DNA of 64,000 nucleotides, from the NCBI GenBank assembly GCA_903912445.1, contig CAIWHP010000112.1, forward strand, positions 1 to 64,000. The letters are read 5' to 3'. The position numbers were made by a program, and so were the translations under genes. Source of the stretch: an uncultured Lentisphaerota bacterium (GTDB lineage: Bacteria > Verrucomicrobiota > Kiritimatiellia > CAIQIC01). Below are positions 34,022 to 42,006 of the stretch, in pieces; positions within the stretch are counted from its first letter, which is position 1; the number at the start of each line of letters is the position of its first letter. A model generated the notes under the pieces. The model was not told where the DNA came from and made no database searches. It saw nothing but the letters and a program-made list of their open reading frames with translations.

Positions 34022-34878
34022 GGCTTGCTTGTGATGCGCGAGACGAGCACTTCCCGCGTCTTGCGCTCAATGGCATAGAACAACCCCGCCTCGGCCCGGT
34101 CCCAGGCGAAGGCCTGGCCGGCGGCGCTGATCGGGATGGTGGCGCTCCAGCGCAGTTCCGCGCCCTGTTCCGGGAGATCGAGGACGTACAGCTCGCGCGC
34201 ATCGTGGCCGGTCACGAACAGATGGTCGCCGGGGCCGAAGGCGCCGCCGGAGCTGCTGTTGCCGGCGAAGCGCTGGATGAGCGCCGCGGGAAACTTCCAG
34301 CGCTGCTGCGGCCACCACTGCGCGTCGAACCGCACCACCTGCGTCAGGGCCGGGTCGCTGGTCTTCCGGTAGTGGGCGAAGCACGCCACCCAGTCGCTCC
34401 CGCGGGGGTCCGCCCAGGTCAGCGAGCCAGGCGAATTCGTGAAGACATGCTGGCCGCTGTGCTCCACCTTCGCCGTGTCCCAGATTTCGACGGAGCTTTC
34501 CTCCGGCATCTTGGGGAAGTTCGAGTGGGCGCAATAGAGTTTACCGTCGAGCACCACGCCGGCGTTGAGGTGCTTGATGCTCCCGCCCTTGCCACCATCC
34601 CAGCCGCCCACGCGGGCGCCCGTGTCCTTGCGATATTTGCCGATGGCGTGGCTGTCGATGGCGTAGAAAAACTCGGCGTCCACCGCCACGCCCTGGTTCG
34701 CCTCCTGCGCCTTGAACCGCCGCAGCTCCTCGTGCTGCCAGCCGCCGGCGCCGGGGATTTTTTCCAAGAATTGGACCAGGGGAGCTGCGGTTCTTCCCGG
34801 CCTTGGAAAGCCCAGTGCCGCACCTGCTGCACCCCACCCGATGAGCTTCAAAAAGTTTCGTCGTGCCGTCGTTGCCAT
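34018..34878 (-). CDS. Tat-exported beta-propeller-like protein
   Basis: 286 residues from the ATG at 34878 (AGGAGC upstream). A twin-arginine signal TARRNFLKLIGWGAAG leads to repeated strand segments (FFYAIDSHAIGKYRKDTG, DGKLYCAHSNFP, DHLFVTGHDARELYVLDLP) that suggest a propeller. No enzyme motif is recognised. Residues about 23-40, between signal and mature domain, are encoded by two palindromes with centres 32 bases apart. It is translationally coupled to the UroD-type gene, an odd pair of an exported and a cytoplasmic protein. Confidence 0.65.
   Translation of the reverse strand: MATTARRNFLKLIGWGAAGAALGFPRPGRTAAPLVQFLEKIPGAGGWQHEELRRFKAQEANQGVAVDAEFFYAIDSHAIGKYRKDTGARVGGWDGGKGGSIKHLNAGVVLDGKLYCAHSNFPKMPEESSVEIWDTAKVEHSGQHVFTNSPGSLTWADPRGSDWVACFAHYRKTSDPALTQVVRFDAQWWPQQRWKFPAALIQRFAGNSSSGGAFGPGDHLFVTGHDARELYVLDLPEQGAELRWSATIPISAAGQAFAWDRAEAGLFYAIERKTREVLVSRITSKP
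34758..34809. repeat. Phased palindrome pair F in 5' coding end
   Basis: CCAAGAATTGG-centred copy at 34758-34778 and TTCCCGGCCTTGGAAA copy at 34791-34809, centres 32 bases apart, translated in the propeller gene as part of the linker after the Tat signal. Confidence 0.85.
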
Positions 34879-34928
34879 TTGCCTGCTCCTGAAACCGACC
34901 ACGGATCACTCAGCGAAGAAAAGCGAAA

Positions 34929-34990
34929 CATCCACAGATTACACGGATTTCACAAATTCCAATCCGTGGAATCTGAATAATCTGTGGATG
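34929..34990. repeat. CCACAGATTACACGG inverted repeat (62 bases)
   Basis: CATCCACAGATTA at 34929-34941 pairs exactly with TAATCTGTGGATG at 34978-34990, and inside it CACGGATT pairs with AATCCGTG. It is in the gap upstream of the propeller gene. The element resembles the CACAGATTACACAGATT-type intergenic repeats seen in many bacterial genomes. Confidence 0.85.
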
Positions 34991-35004
34991 ACTTTCCCTG
35001 CAGG

Positions 35005-35042
35005 TTCTGACCTCTGATCTCTGACATCTGACTTCTGTCCTC
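35005..35042. repeat. TCTGACCTCTGA short-period repeat
   Basis: A run of imperfect TCTGACNTCTGA units that stops three bases from the end of the sialidase-like gene. The same sequence type is at 38981-39005, again directly after the end of a sialidase-type gene. Confidence 0.7.
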
Positions 35043-35044
35043 GC

Positions 35045-36268
35045 CTACTTCTGCACCGGCGCATCCTTGCCGTCGGTCAGCCATGCGAGGTTGAAGCGCG
35101 CGAGGGTCAGCCGGTCGCCGGCGAAGCCGCTCTTCGCGCCGGTGCCGTAGAAGCACAGGATCGTGCCGCGCGGCGTCACCGCGATGTCGCTATAGGCGCC
35201 CCACCCCGGCTCGACGGACTTCTTTACCGCCCAGGTTTGACCCTCGTCATAGCTCAGCTGCACGGTGAGATTCTTACGGTCGCGGTTCTTGCCCGGCGCT
35301 TCCTTGCCGTCGGCGCGGGCGAGGTTGTCCGGGTTGCAGAACAGGATGCGGTTCTTGCCGCCCGTGGTTGCCAGCGAATACCGGATGAGGCCGCCCATGC
35401 AGATCGGCTCGAGCAGCGCCGCGTCGAAGCGGGGTGTGCTCCAGCCGATCGCGCCGTCGGCGCTGATCGTGATGAGGCGCCGATGGGTCTTCGACTCATT
35501 ACGCGCGTTGAGCATCACGCGGCCATCGGCCAGCTCGAGCGGGAGAGTCTCGCTCGGATTGACCCAGGCGTCGGTGCAGGGCACGGCGATTTCGCCCGCG
35601 CGCCAGGTCTTGCCGGCGTCGTCGCTGTAGATCGTCGCCACCACAGACGGACGGTGCGCGTTGCCGCCGGTGCCGGTGGACAGCCAGACGGGGACGATCA
35701 GCCGGCCGCTCTTGAGCTGGATGCCATGATCCGGGCCGGTCGCCAGCACCTTCCAGTCGTAGGCGGCACGGAACTTCTCGAAGGCGGCGGTGATCTCCAC
35801 CGGTACGCTCCAAGTCACACCATCGTCGGTGCTGCGCTGATAGAAACAGCGCATGTATTCGAGACAGAAGAGCATGTGCACCGTGCCGTCGCGGTCGGCA
35901 ATCAGCACCGGGTTGTTGTAGGTCACATCTTTGGGATCGACGTTCTTCATCCGCAGCGCGACCGGGTTTTTGGTCTTCGGTCCCGGCACATCGGAGACCT
36001 TCTGCGCCGCGCTCCACGTCTTGCCGTCATCGGTCGAGCGGCGCAGCAAGATGTCGATCGCATCCCAGTCGCCGCCCTTCTGGCGCGCCTCACACCAGGC
36101 AAGCACGGTGCCCTTGGCCGTCACGACGAGACCCGGGATGTGCTGCTGCTTGTAGCCGCCTTCGCCCGCCTTGAACAGGTCCTGCTTCTCGATGAACGGT
36201 GCGGCCGCCTGCGTCCCAACCAGCGCTATGCCGCCCGCCATCACACCCAGCAAGGAATTTATTTTCAT
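35045..36268 (-). CDS. Exported sialidase-type (BNR/Asp-box) propeller, GH33-like
   Basis: 407 residues with a signal peptide (cut near 22). Four or more Asp boxes are visible: STDDGKTWS, STDDGVTWS, SDDAGKTWR and SYDEGQTWA, and the first blade has HIPGLVVTAKGTVLAWCEAR and IDILLRRS. In classical sialidases the first blade starts with an FRIP motif whose Arg binds the carboxylate; here it reads QHIP, so that Arg is missing and sialic acid may not be the substrate. Start codon lies six bases after a GATACT -10 element. Neighbours suggest glycan breakdown. Confidence 0.85.
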   Translation of the reverse strand: MKINSLLGVMAGGIALVGTQAAAPFIEKQDLFKAGEGGYKQQHIPGLVVTAKGTVLAWCEARQKGGDWDAIDILLRRSTDDGKTWSAAQKVSDVPGPKTKNPVALRMKNVDPKDVTYNNPVLIADRDGTVHMLFCLEYMRCFYQRSTDDGVTWSVPVEITAAFEKFRAAYDWKVLATGPDHGIQLKSGRLIVPVWLSTGTGGNAHRPSVVATIYSDDAGKTWRAGEIAVPCTDAWVNPSETLPLELADGRVMLNARNESKTHRRLITISADGAIGWSTPRFDAALLEPICMGGLIRYSLATTGGKNRILFCNPDNLARADGKEAPGKNRDRKNLTVQLSYDEGQTWAVKKSVEPGWGAYSDIAVTPRGTILCFYGTGAKSGFAGDRLTLARFNLAWLTDGKDAPVQK

Positions 36269-36274
36269 GCAGGC

Positions 36275-36303
36275 AGTATCACCACCGCCACGCGCGGGTT
36301 CAA
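36275..36303 (-). promoter_or_regulatory. Leaderless-type promoter of the sialidase-like gene
   Basis: Minus strand: -35 TTGAAC at 36298-36303, 17-base spacer, -10 GATACT at 36275-36280, six bases to the ATG at 36268. Confidence 0.65.
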
Positions 36304-36566
36304 GAGAAGAAATGGCGCCTGTCAGTGGTCAATAGCCGCCGGGGATAGAAATAGGACCGAGAGGACAGATCGGTCGGATGTGAGCGCCACAGAAAGATTC
36401 CCGTGGATTTCTCGCTTGATGGCGGTTGGATCCCCCGCCGGTGATAAGTGACCCATGACAAATGCTGAAGCGACAGCTGCGGCCAGCCCCCTTACCGTCC
36501 GTTGTACTGCCGCAAATCAGCAATCATCAATCGCAAATCATAAATTGCCCGGCGTTGCGCCGGGCA
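36304..36566. repeat. Gap with degenerate short repeats
   Basis: Carries TGTCAGTGGTCAATAG (36318-36335), GATAAGTGACCCATGACAAATG (36440-36465, shown here only as a type) and an AATCATCAATCGCAAATCAT run at about 36519-36540. No gene seen. The same AAATCAT/GATTTGC-type repeat is near 42884-42925. Confidence 0.55.
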
Positions 36567-37325
36567 TCACCACTCCCCTTTGCGTTTGAACCGGGCGCGT
36601 GCGTTTTGCGAGAACTGCTGCCCGGCAGCCTCCAGCTGAGCAAGGATTCCGTCGGTGCTGCGGCCGGCGGTTTCGCGCGCGGCGGCGATCACGGTCTGGC
36701 ATTCGTTCGCGTCCATGAAGCGCGCGGCTTCGAGCAGGCCCTTCTGCTCCGCCGGCGGGATGGCGAGGAAGCCGTGCTTATCGGCATGGATCAGATCGCC
36801 CGGTTGCACCTTGCGCCCAAACACCTCTACCGCGCAGCCCCAGCGGACGGGATGCGAAAACGCATGGCCTACGCACAGCCGCCGCGCGATGGCCTTGAAA
36901 CCCGCGGCGGTCATCTCGTCGAGGTCGCGGATTGCGCCATCGGTGATCGTGCCGACGCAGCCAAGCGCGCGATGCATGTTGGAATTCACCTCGCCCCAGA
37001 ACGCGCCGATGACACGCGGCTTGTCCAAATCCTGTACGACGACAACCTTCGGCCCCGGCACGCCCGCCACGTAGCGGCGATAGTCCGCCCAAGCGTTGGG
37101 GTTCGTCGCGCGATGCTTCTTTTGGCTCGGCTCGATGACGACGGTGATGGCCCAACCACACATCGGCCCCATTTGCGGCATAAAGTCGCGCGTCTCCTCG
37201 GGGTTGAAGGCTTCGCGCGCCGCGTTGCGTCGCGTCATTTGTTCCCAGCCATTGTAGATCGTTGGCGTATTCCAGCGCTGGAGTTGGAGCAGTTCGGCCG
37301 TTGAAAACGCGCGATGGATTTTCAT
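36567..37325 (-). CDS. RraA-fold protein (HMG/CHA aldolase-like)
   Basis: 252 residues from the ATG at 37325. GCVGTITDGAIRDLDEM and GDLIHADKHGFLAIP are the signature blocks of the RraA/Proteins-S6-like fold shared by the RNase E regulator RraA and class II 4-hydroxy-4-methyl-2-oxoglutarate/oxaloacetate aldolases. The extra 60 N-terminal residues and the sugar-catabolic setting favour an aldolase or a lyase acting on a keto acid. Cytoplasmic. Starts seven bases after the -10 of its promoter. No ribosome site is seen, in line with a leaderless mRNA. Confidence 0.82.
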   Translation of the reverse strand: MKIHRAFSTAELLQLQRWNTPTIYNGWEQMTRRNAAREAFNPEETRDFMPQMGPMCGWAITVVIEPSQKKHRATNPNAWADYRRYVAGVPGPKVVVVQDLDKPRVIGAFWGEVNSNMHRALGCVGTITDGAIRDLDEMTAAGFKAIARRLCVGHAFSHPVRWGCAVEVFGRKVQPGDLIHADKHGFLAIPPAEQKGLLEAARFMDANECQTVIAAARETAGRSTDGILAQLEAAGQQFSQNARARFKRKGEW

Positions 37326-37332
37326 GGCGCGG

Positions 37333-37361
37333 AGTATCCGTGTGGCGCCGCGGTGGCGCAA
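37333..37361 (-). promoter_or_regulatory. Leaderless-type promoter of the RraA-like gene
   Basis: Minus strand: -35 TTGCGC at 37356-37361, 17-base spacer, -10 GATACT at 37333-37338, seven bases (CCGCGCC) to the ATG at 37325. The whole -10 to start block is the same as that at 38549-38562. Confidence 0.7.
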
Positions 37362-37571
37362 GAGAAGAAATGCTGACCGACCGTTGTCAGGGGTCGTTTG
37401 GCATGGGTGGCCGAGGGTGGAGGTCGGACTGATGGGGCAGTCCGGCCGGATCGAGTGCCCTTTTCTCAGTCCCCGCGGCGGGCGTTCTCCCTTGGCGACC
37501 AAGAACCACGGACAGACCCGCTACCGCACCCGTCGAGGAATTGACAAGCCCACCGCGGCTGGGCGGCCTGT

Positions 37572-38549
37572 TCAGCGCTTGCCCTTGCCCGGCCAGTCCC
37601 ACGTCTTCAGGTCGTCGCTCCAGGCAATGCCGAGGCAGCCGTGCGTGAGGAACTTGACCGGCTCCGGCTCCGGGCCGGTGCCGTGGAAGACCATCACATA
37701 CTTGCCGACGCCCGCCACCTGCCGCAGGTCGGCCACATAGCCCGCGGTCAGCCGCCCGCGCGCCCATGGCCAGTCCGGCTGCCCCAGCGTCAACAGCGGC
37801 CCGGCTGGCGTCCATTGTTTCAGGTCGGCCGACTGCAGCACACCGATGCCGTTGTGCGGCGAGTGGAACATCAGGTAGGCACCGTTGTGGACCAGCACGC
37901 AGACATTCTCGCCCGCCTTTGTCGAGCCGGCGGCCGTCCACTGCGTGAGGTCCCGCGACCAGCTCATGCTGACGCCGTTCTGCTTATAGAAGCACCACCA
38001 CTTGCCCGGCTCGTCCTTGTCCGGCAGCAGATAGGGATCAATCATCCGGCCCATCTTCTCGACGGGCACGTCGGGCCCCTTCACGCGGAGCAGTTCCGGC
38101 TCCGACCAGCGCTCCAGATCGCCACTGCGCAGCACATACAGGCGGGCGGTGGCGTTGCCGTACAGCTCGCCGCTCGGCTGGGGGTAGGTGGCCGCGCACA
38201 GCAGCCACTGCCCCCCGTGCCGCACCACGCTGCCCGGGCTGACGAAGTTCAGCTTCAGGTCGCGCGGCGTGAACTTCTGTGCGGGCGTCCAGTGTTGCAG
38301 GTCCCGGCTGGTGCTGTGCGCCAGGTAGAGGTAGACCGCCTGCGGCTCCCGTTCGCCCACGGTAAAGAACAGATGGAAAGTCCCCTCGTGCCACAGCAGC
38401 AGCGGATCGCGGTAGCCCGTCTGCGCATCGCCCTTGAACAGCAGCGGCGAGGTCAACGCCCCCAACAAGCTGTTGGTGACGGCGCGCGCCTCCCCTGCTG
38501 CCAACAGACACAGGCCGGCGACCACCCCCAACAGTCGGTGCATTTTCAT
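37572..38549 (-). CDS. Exported GH43/GH32-like five-bladed propeller
   Basis: 325 residues from the ATG at 38549, with a signal peptide (cut near residue 23). The first blade reads TGYRDPLLLWHEGTFHLFFTV with the RDP aspartate typical of GH43-type enzymes; further strands include SRDLQHW, RMIDPYLLPDKDEPGKWWCFYK and LMFHSPHNGIGVLQSADLKQW. These enzymes mostly release arabinose or xylose. I cannot place all three catalytic carboxylates with confidence. It follows the RraA-like gene's promoter region with a 246-base gap, and has a promoter nearly identical to that gene's. Confidence 0.75.
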   Translation of the reverse strand: MKMHRLLGVVAGLCLLAAGEARAVTNSLLGALTSPLLFKGDAQTGYRDPLLLWHEGTFHLFFTVGEREPQAVYLYLAHSTSRDLQHWTPAQKFTPRDLKLNFVSPGSVVRHGGQWLLCAATYPQPSGELYGNATARLYVLRSGDLERWSEPELLRVKGPDVPVEKMGRMIDPYLLPDKDEPGKWWCFYKQNGVSMSWSRDLTQWTAAGSTKAGENVCVLVHNGAYLMFHSPHNGIGVLQSADLKQWTPAGPLLTLGQPDWPWARGRLTAGYVADLRQVAGVGKYVMVFHGTGPEPEPVKFLTHGCLGIAWSDDLKTWDWPGKGKR

Positions 38550-38556
38550 GGCGCGG

Positions 38557-38585
38557 AGTATCCTTTTGCCCCGTGAACCGCGCAA
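38557..38585 (-). promoter_or_regulatory. Leaderless-type promoter of the GH43-like gene
   Basis: Minus strand: -35 TTGCGC at 38580-38585, 17-base spacer, -10 GATACT at 38557-38562, seven bases (CCGCGCC) to the ATG at 38549. Confidence 0.7.
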
Positions 38586-39014
38586 GACCAAAACCGGCCG
38601 GACCGCTCTCGGTCCGCACAGTGGTGCTCGCGAGCCGCGCACGAGACCGACCAGAACGGATTGAACGGAAGTTAACGAAGGCAACGCAGGTGGACGGGCA
38701 AACGAGGAATCCAGGAAAGCAGGAACGGAGGCCATATTCTTACCGCGAATTGCGCGAAGCTCGCGAATTTCCGGAGGGGAGGCCGGGCGATAAAGCCTTC
38801 TTGGAGGGCGCGGCGCCGCCGCGCCGAAAGAAACCGCAGCCAAGCGGCGACGTGACACGCCACCCTCCAGGAGAGTCGGACCTCTGCGGCTTCTGCGGTC
38901 AAATCTTCTTCTGCTTCCTCCGGCTGACCGCCCTGCCCTGACCCGTGGTGAGCGCAGTCGAACCAGCGACGTCGAAGGGTGACCGCTGACCTCTGATCTC
39001 TATCCGCGGAGGGC
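38586..39014. repeat. 430-base gap with mixed repeats
   Basis: No gene seen. Contains a GAATTGCGCGAAGCTCGCGAATT near-palindrome around 38744-38767, a GCGGCTTCTGCGG-type stretch with TCTTCTTCTGC (38881-38916) that recurs at about 41962-41995, the TCGA element GTGGTGAGCGCAGTCGAACC at 38946-38965 (inverted relative of 32160-32179), and the TCTGACCTCTGA-type run 38981-39005 at the end of the next gene. Confidence 0.6.
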
Positions 39015-41357
39015 TCAAGGCTGGGCCGGCAGCGCGGACTTGTCGGATGCGGCACCCGGCAGCGGCGGGAGCTTGGCGGAGTAGTGCACAGCGCGGTGAC
39101 GGTTGTCGTCGAAGGCGAAGTGCAGCCACTGCTTGTCCGCGCTGACGAAGCCATCGGGGTAGTTCATGTTGCCCTTGGGGCCGTCGCAGCTTTCCTGCTG
39201 GAGCACGCGCTGGTAGGGCCAGCTCTGCATGCCGTCGAAGCTGATCCAGAGTGCCATCGGGGTGCGACGTTTTCCGTTGGGGTTGTGCAGCAGCGCGACG
39301 GCGTTGCCGCCCAGGCTGTAGAGCGTCGCCTTGCTGCCGGGATTCGGGATGGCCGTGGTATTGGCAAACTCCGGCCACGTCCGGCCGCCGTCGCGGGAGT
39401 CGGCGCGGAACAGCACGCCGCCGAGGCCATCGGCGCGGATGAGCATCGCGATGTGGTTCTTGCCCAGCTCGACGAGATTGTTCTCCGCCCAGCCGAAGTA
39501 GCGGTCGTTCGGCGTCAGGCGGATATTGCCGTGCTCGGTCCACGTCTTGCCGCCGTCGCTGCTCATCAGCACCCCGTTGCGCGGGTTCGTGAAGTCGCGG
39601 TCGAGCGGCGCGCGGTCCTGCTGGTCGGCGGGGCCGATGTAGTGCTGGAACGGCACCATGAGACGGCCGTCGCGCGTGGCGATATGGTTGCGGATGAACG
39701 TGCGGTTCTGCAGGCGGCCGGGGACGGCCTCCGGCTTGCGCCACGTCTTGAAGGAGTCGTCGCTGTGCAGGAACCACGAACGCCAGTCGTTGGCCCAGTG
39801 CTTCGAGTGCGTGGAGAAGAACAGCGTGGCGCGCCCGCCGCGGATCATCAGCTCGGTCGGCCCCTGCCCGATGGTCTTGCCCTCGCGCGGGAAGCCGACG
39901 TCGAAGCACTCCAGCTTCGACCACGTCTTGCCGCGATCGGAGCTGCGCGTGACGCCGGTGTAGTTCAACGGCGAAGGCTCCGTGTTGCCGCCGGCGAGGA
40001 TGAAGAGAATCCACGAGCCATCGGGCAGCTCGCGCAGCGTCGTATCGCATACCATCTTGTTCGGCGTCACACCGTCGTAGGGGATGCTCTTGAAATCCTG
40101 CTTCGCATCCTCGGCCGCCTGCGCGGCCCACTGCGGGTCGGGCCGGATCGAACTCGGCGGATGCGGCGCGTAGGCCTTGTTCACCAGCATCCGCGGCTTC
40201 GCGCCAGGCGAGGCGAACTTGCCGGCAACGACATCCTCCTCGCGGAACTTGGCGAGCAGGATCTCCGCATCGGTGTGGCGGTTCCAATCGTAGAGGATGT
40301 GAAGCGTGCCATCGGGCGCCTGGAAGCCGTCGGGGTAGCTCACGAGCGCGCGGTCGTCGAGCAGCAGGCGGTGCGGCCACGTCTTGCCATCGTCGGTGGA
40401 CAGGAAGGCGGTCATGCTGGAGCGGCGCGGCAGGCGCGCATCGGTCGGGCCGTTCTTCACGAGCAGCAGGTTGCCCGAGGCCAGCCGGCGGATGAAGAAC
40501 CGCGCGCTGGGGTTCTGGAGCGCCGAAGGCTGCGGCGCGCTCCACGTGACGCCCTTGTCGGTCGAAAACGTTTCGCTGATGCCCTGCTTTGTGCGCGCGA
40601 GCATCCAGAGGCGGCCGTCCTTCAACTCGACGATCATGTGCTCGTCGAACTCCGTGTTCGGGAACGCCACGCCGCTGCGGCGCGTCCACGTCCGGCCCTG
40701 ATCGGTCGAGGCGAAGACGTTCGCCATGCGGAGCGGATCGAGAGCGTGGTGCGCTTCCTTGAGCAAAGGCGGATTGATGCGCTCGCGCGGCCATAGCGAG
40801 ACCGGCAGCAGCCAGTCGCCGTTGGCGAGCACCGTCGGCTTGCACAGCGTGCAGCCATCGGCGAAGCGCACCGGCTGGGTCCATGTGGGCTCGGCGGCGT
40901 CGGGATTGTCGCAGCGGGTGTACCAGTCGCCGCAGCGGCCATCGAAGTAGCCGAGGCTCTGGTCGAAGAACAGCCACAGCCGGCCCAGCGGATCGGTCCA
41001 GAGATTGCCGACCAGCGCGCGGCGCGGCGGCGTGTTGGTCGGATCGGTGGGATCGATCACCACCCGCGGCTGCGACCACGACTTCCCGCCGTCATCGCTC
41101 GTCGCAAGCATGAAGAAGCCGTTCGGGTTATCGCCATTGCCCACCCAGCAAGCCCACAGCCGGCCCTTCGGCGTCCGCTCCAGCCCGATGATCATGTTGC
41201 CCGTGCGGACGGCGTCGGCGTACTCCGGCCCCGGCTGCGTGTTGACCACCGGCGGCTCCAGCGAAAGATCGAGCACCGCCCGCGACAGTTCCTCTGCCTG
41301 CGCACCGCTCGCCGTTGCCAGCAAACCCAGATACAACGCAACACACAAACGCTTCAT
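39015..41357 (-). CDS. Exported protein with two tandem sialidase-type (BNR) propellers
   Basis: 780 residues from the ATG at 41357, preceded by AGGAGG; signal peptide about 1-20. Two complete sialidase-fold halves are visible. The first, about 30-390, has Asp boxes SDDGGKSWS, STDQGRTWT, STDKGVTWS and STDDGKTWP. The second, about 420-760, has SSDRGKTWS, SDDSFKTWR, SSDGGKTWT and SRDGGRTWP. Single propellers are the rule for this family, so this is a duplication or fusion. Substrate unknown. The upstream in-frame part (to 41450) is a REP-like hairpin and is not likely translated. Confidence 0.85.
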   Translation of the reverse strand: MKRLCVALYLGLLATASGAQAEELSRAVLDLSLEPPVVNTQPGPEYADAVRTGNMIIGLERTPKGRLWACWVGNGDNPNGFFMLATSDDGGKSWSQPRVVIDPTDPTNTPPRRALVGNLWTDPLGRLWLFFDQSLGYFDGRCGDWYTRCDNPDAAEPTWTQPVRFADGCTLCKPTVLANGDWLLPVSLWPRERINPPLLKEAHHALDPLRMANVFASTDQGRTWTRRSGVAFPNTEFDEHMIVELKDGRLWMLARTKQGISETFSTDKGVTWSAPQPSALQNPSARFFIRRLASGNLLLVKNGPTDARLPRRSSMTAFLSTDDGKTWPHRLLLDDRALVSYPDGFQAPDGTLHILYDWNRHTDAEILLAKFREEDVVAGKFASPGAKPRMLVNKAYAPHPPSSIRPDPQWAAQAAEDAKQDFKSIPYDGVTPNKMVCDTTLRELPDGSWILFILAGGNTEPSPLNYTGVTRSSDRGKTWSKLECFDVGFPREGKTIGQGPTELMIRGGRATLFFSTHSKHWANDWRSWFLHSDDSFKTWRKPEAVPGRLQNRTFIRNHIATRDGRLMVPFQHYIGPADQQDRAPLDRDFTNPRNGVLMSSDGGKTWTEHGNIRLTPNDRYFGWAENNLVELGKNHIAMLIRADGLGGVLFRADSRDGGRTWPEFANTTAIPNPGSKATLYSLGGNAVALLHNPNGKRRTPMALWISFDGMQSWPYQRVLQQESCDGPKGNMNYPDGFVSADKQWLHFAFDDNRHRAVHYSAKLPPLPGAASDKSALPAQP

Positions 41358-41390
41358 GTCAGTCCTCCTGCGTACGATCAAAGTTTCTTC

Positions 41391-41439
41391 TGTAGCGGCG
41401 GCCTGTGGCCGCCGACGGCGACCGCTGGTCGCCGCTACA
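41391..41439. repeat. REP/BIME-like double hairpin
   Basis: Outer stem TGTAGCGGC (41391-41399) with GCCGCTACA (41431-41439) encloses two inner hairpins, GGCGGCCTGTGGCCGCC and GGCGACCGCTGGTCGCC. It is directly upstream of the two-propeller gene and adjoins palindrome array G. Confidence 0.85.
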
Positions 41440-41444
41440 GCAAG

Positions 41445-41522
41445 TTCCAAGCATTGGGAAAGTCACGGCGGCATCTTTCCAAGGATTGAAAATAATTGAC
41501 AGCCCTTTTCCAAGGCTTGGAA
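41445..41522. repeat. Phased palindrome array G (3 copies)
   Basis: TTCCAAGCATTGGGAA at 41445-41460, TTTCCAAGGATTGAAAA at 41476-41492, TTTTCCAAGGCTTGGAA at 41506-41522. Centres 41452, 41484 and 41515, spaced 32 and 31 bases. Lies between tandem minus-strand genes. Confidence 0.92.
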
Positions 41523-41594
41523 CTGCGCTCACCGCTAAAAGAAACCACCACAGAGGGTGCAAAGACACGCGGTCGATGTTGGTTGGACCAAGCG

Positions 41595-41813
41595 CTACTT
41601 CTTTGAGCGCGCCTTAATCAGCAGAATTAATCCTGTGACGGCCAAACTGCCTCCGATTAAGAGTTGTCCGCCTGCGAGTACCGCGGTCCAAGGTAGTCTT
41701 TGGAATAGTTCGGCAAGGAATGCAGCAAAAGAGAAAAGCAGAACACCGGCGCTAAGTACGCTACCCAATATCAACATCACAACTGCGATACCCCGTCGCG
41801 CTTTTGGTTCCAT
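41595..41813 (-). CDS. Small two-helix membrane protein
   Basis: 72 residues with two hydrophobic helices (GIAVVMLILGSVLSAGVLL and VLAGGQLLIGGSLAVTGLIL) and a basic C-terminus (KARSKK). No family recognised. The codon composition is less GC-rich than the neighbours. No clear ribosome site is seen, so expression is uncertain. Confidence 0.45.
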   Translation of the reverse strand: MEPKARRGIAVVMLILGSVLSAGVLLFSFAAFLAELFQRLPWTAVLAGGQLLIGGSLAVTGLILLIKARSKK

Positions 41814-42006
41814 AATTTAGCCGAACAGTTTTTTATCACACACGGCTGCGACCATGCTCGCGGAACGGGTGGGTGGAGTCAAGTAGGGAGGCGGGTTTGG
41901 GTGGTCTGGCGGACGCCGCGGCGCGGCGTCCCTACCATCCGTCCTCTGTGAACTTCCGCCGACCTCCGCGGCCTCGGTGGTTACTTCTTCTGGGCCGTTC
42001 AGCTCG

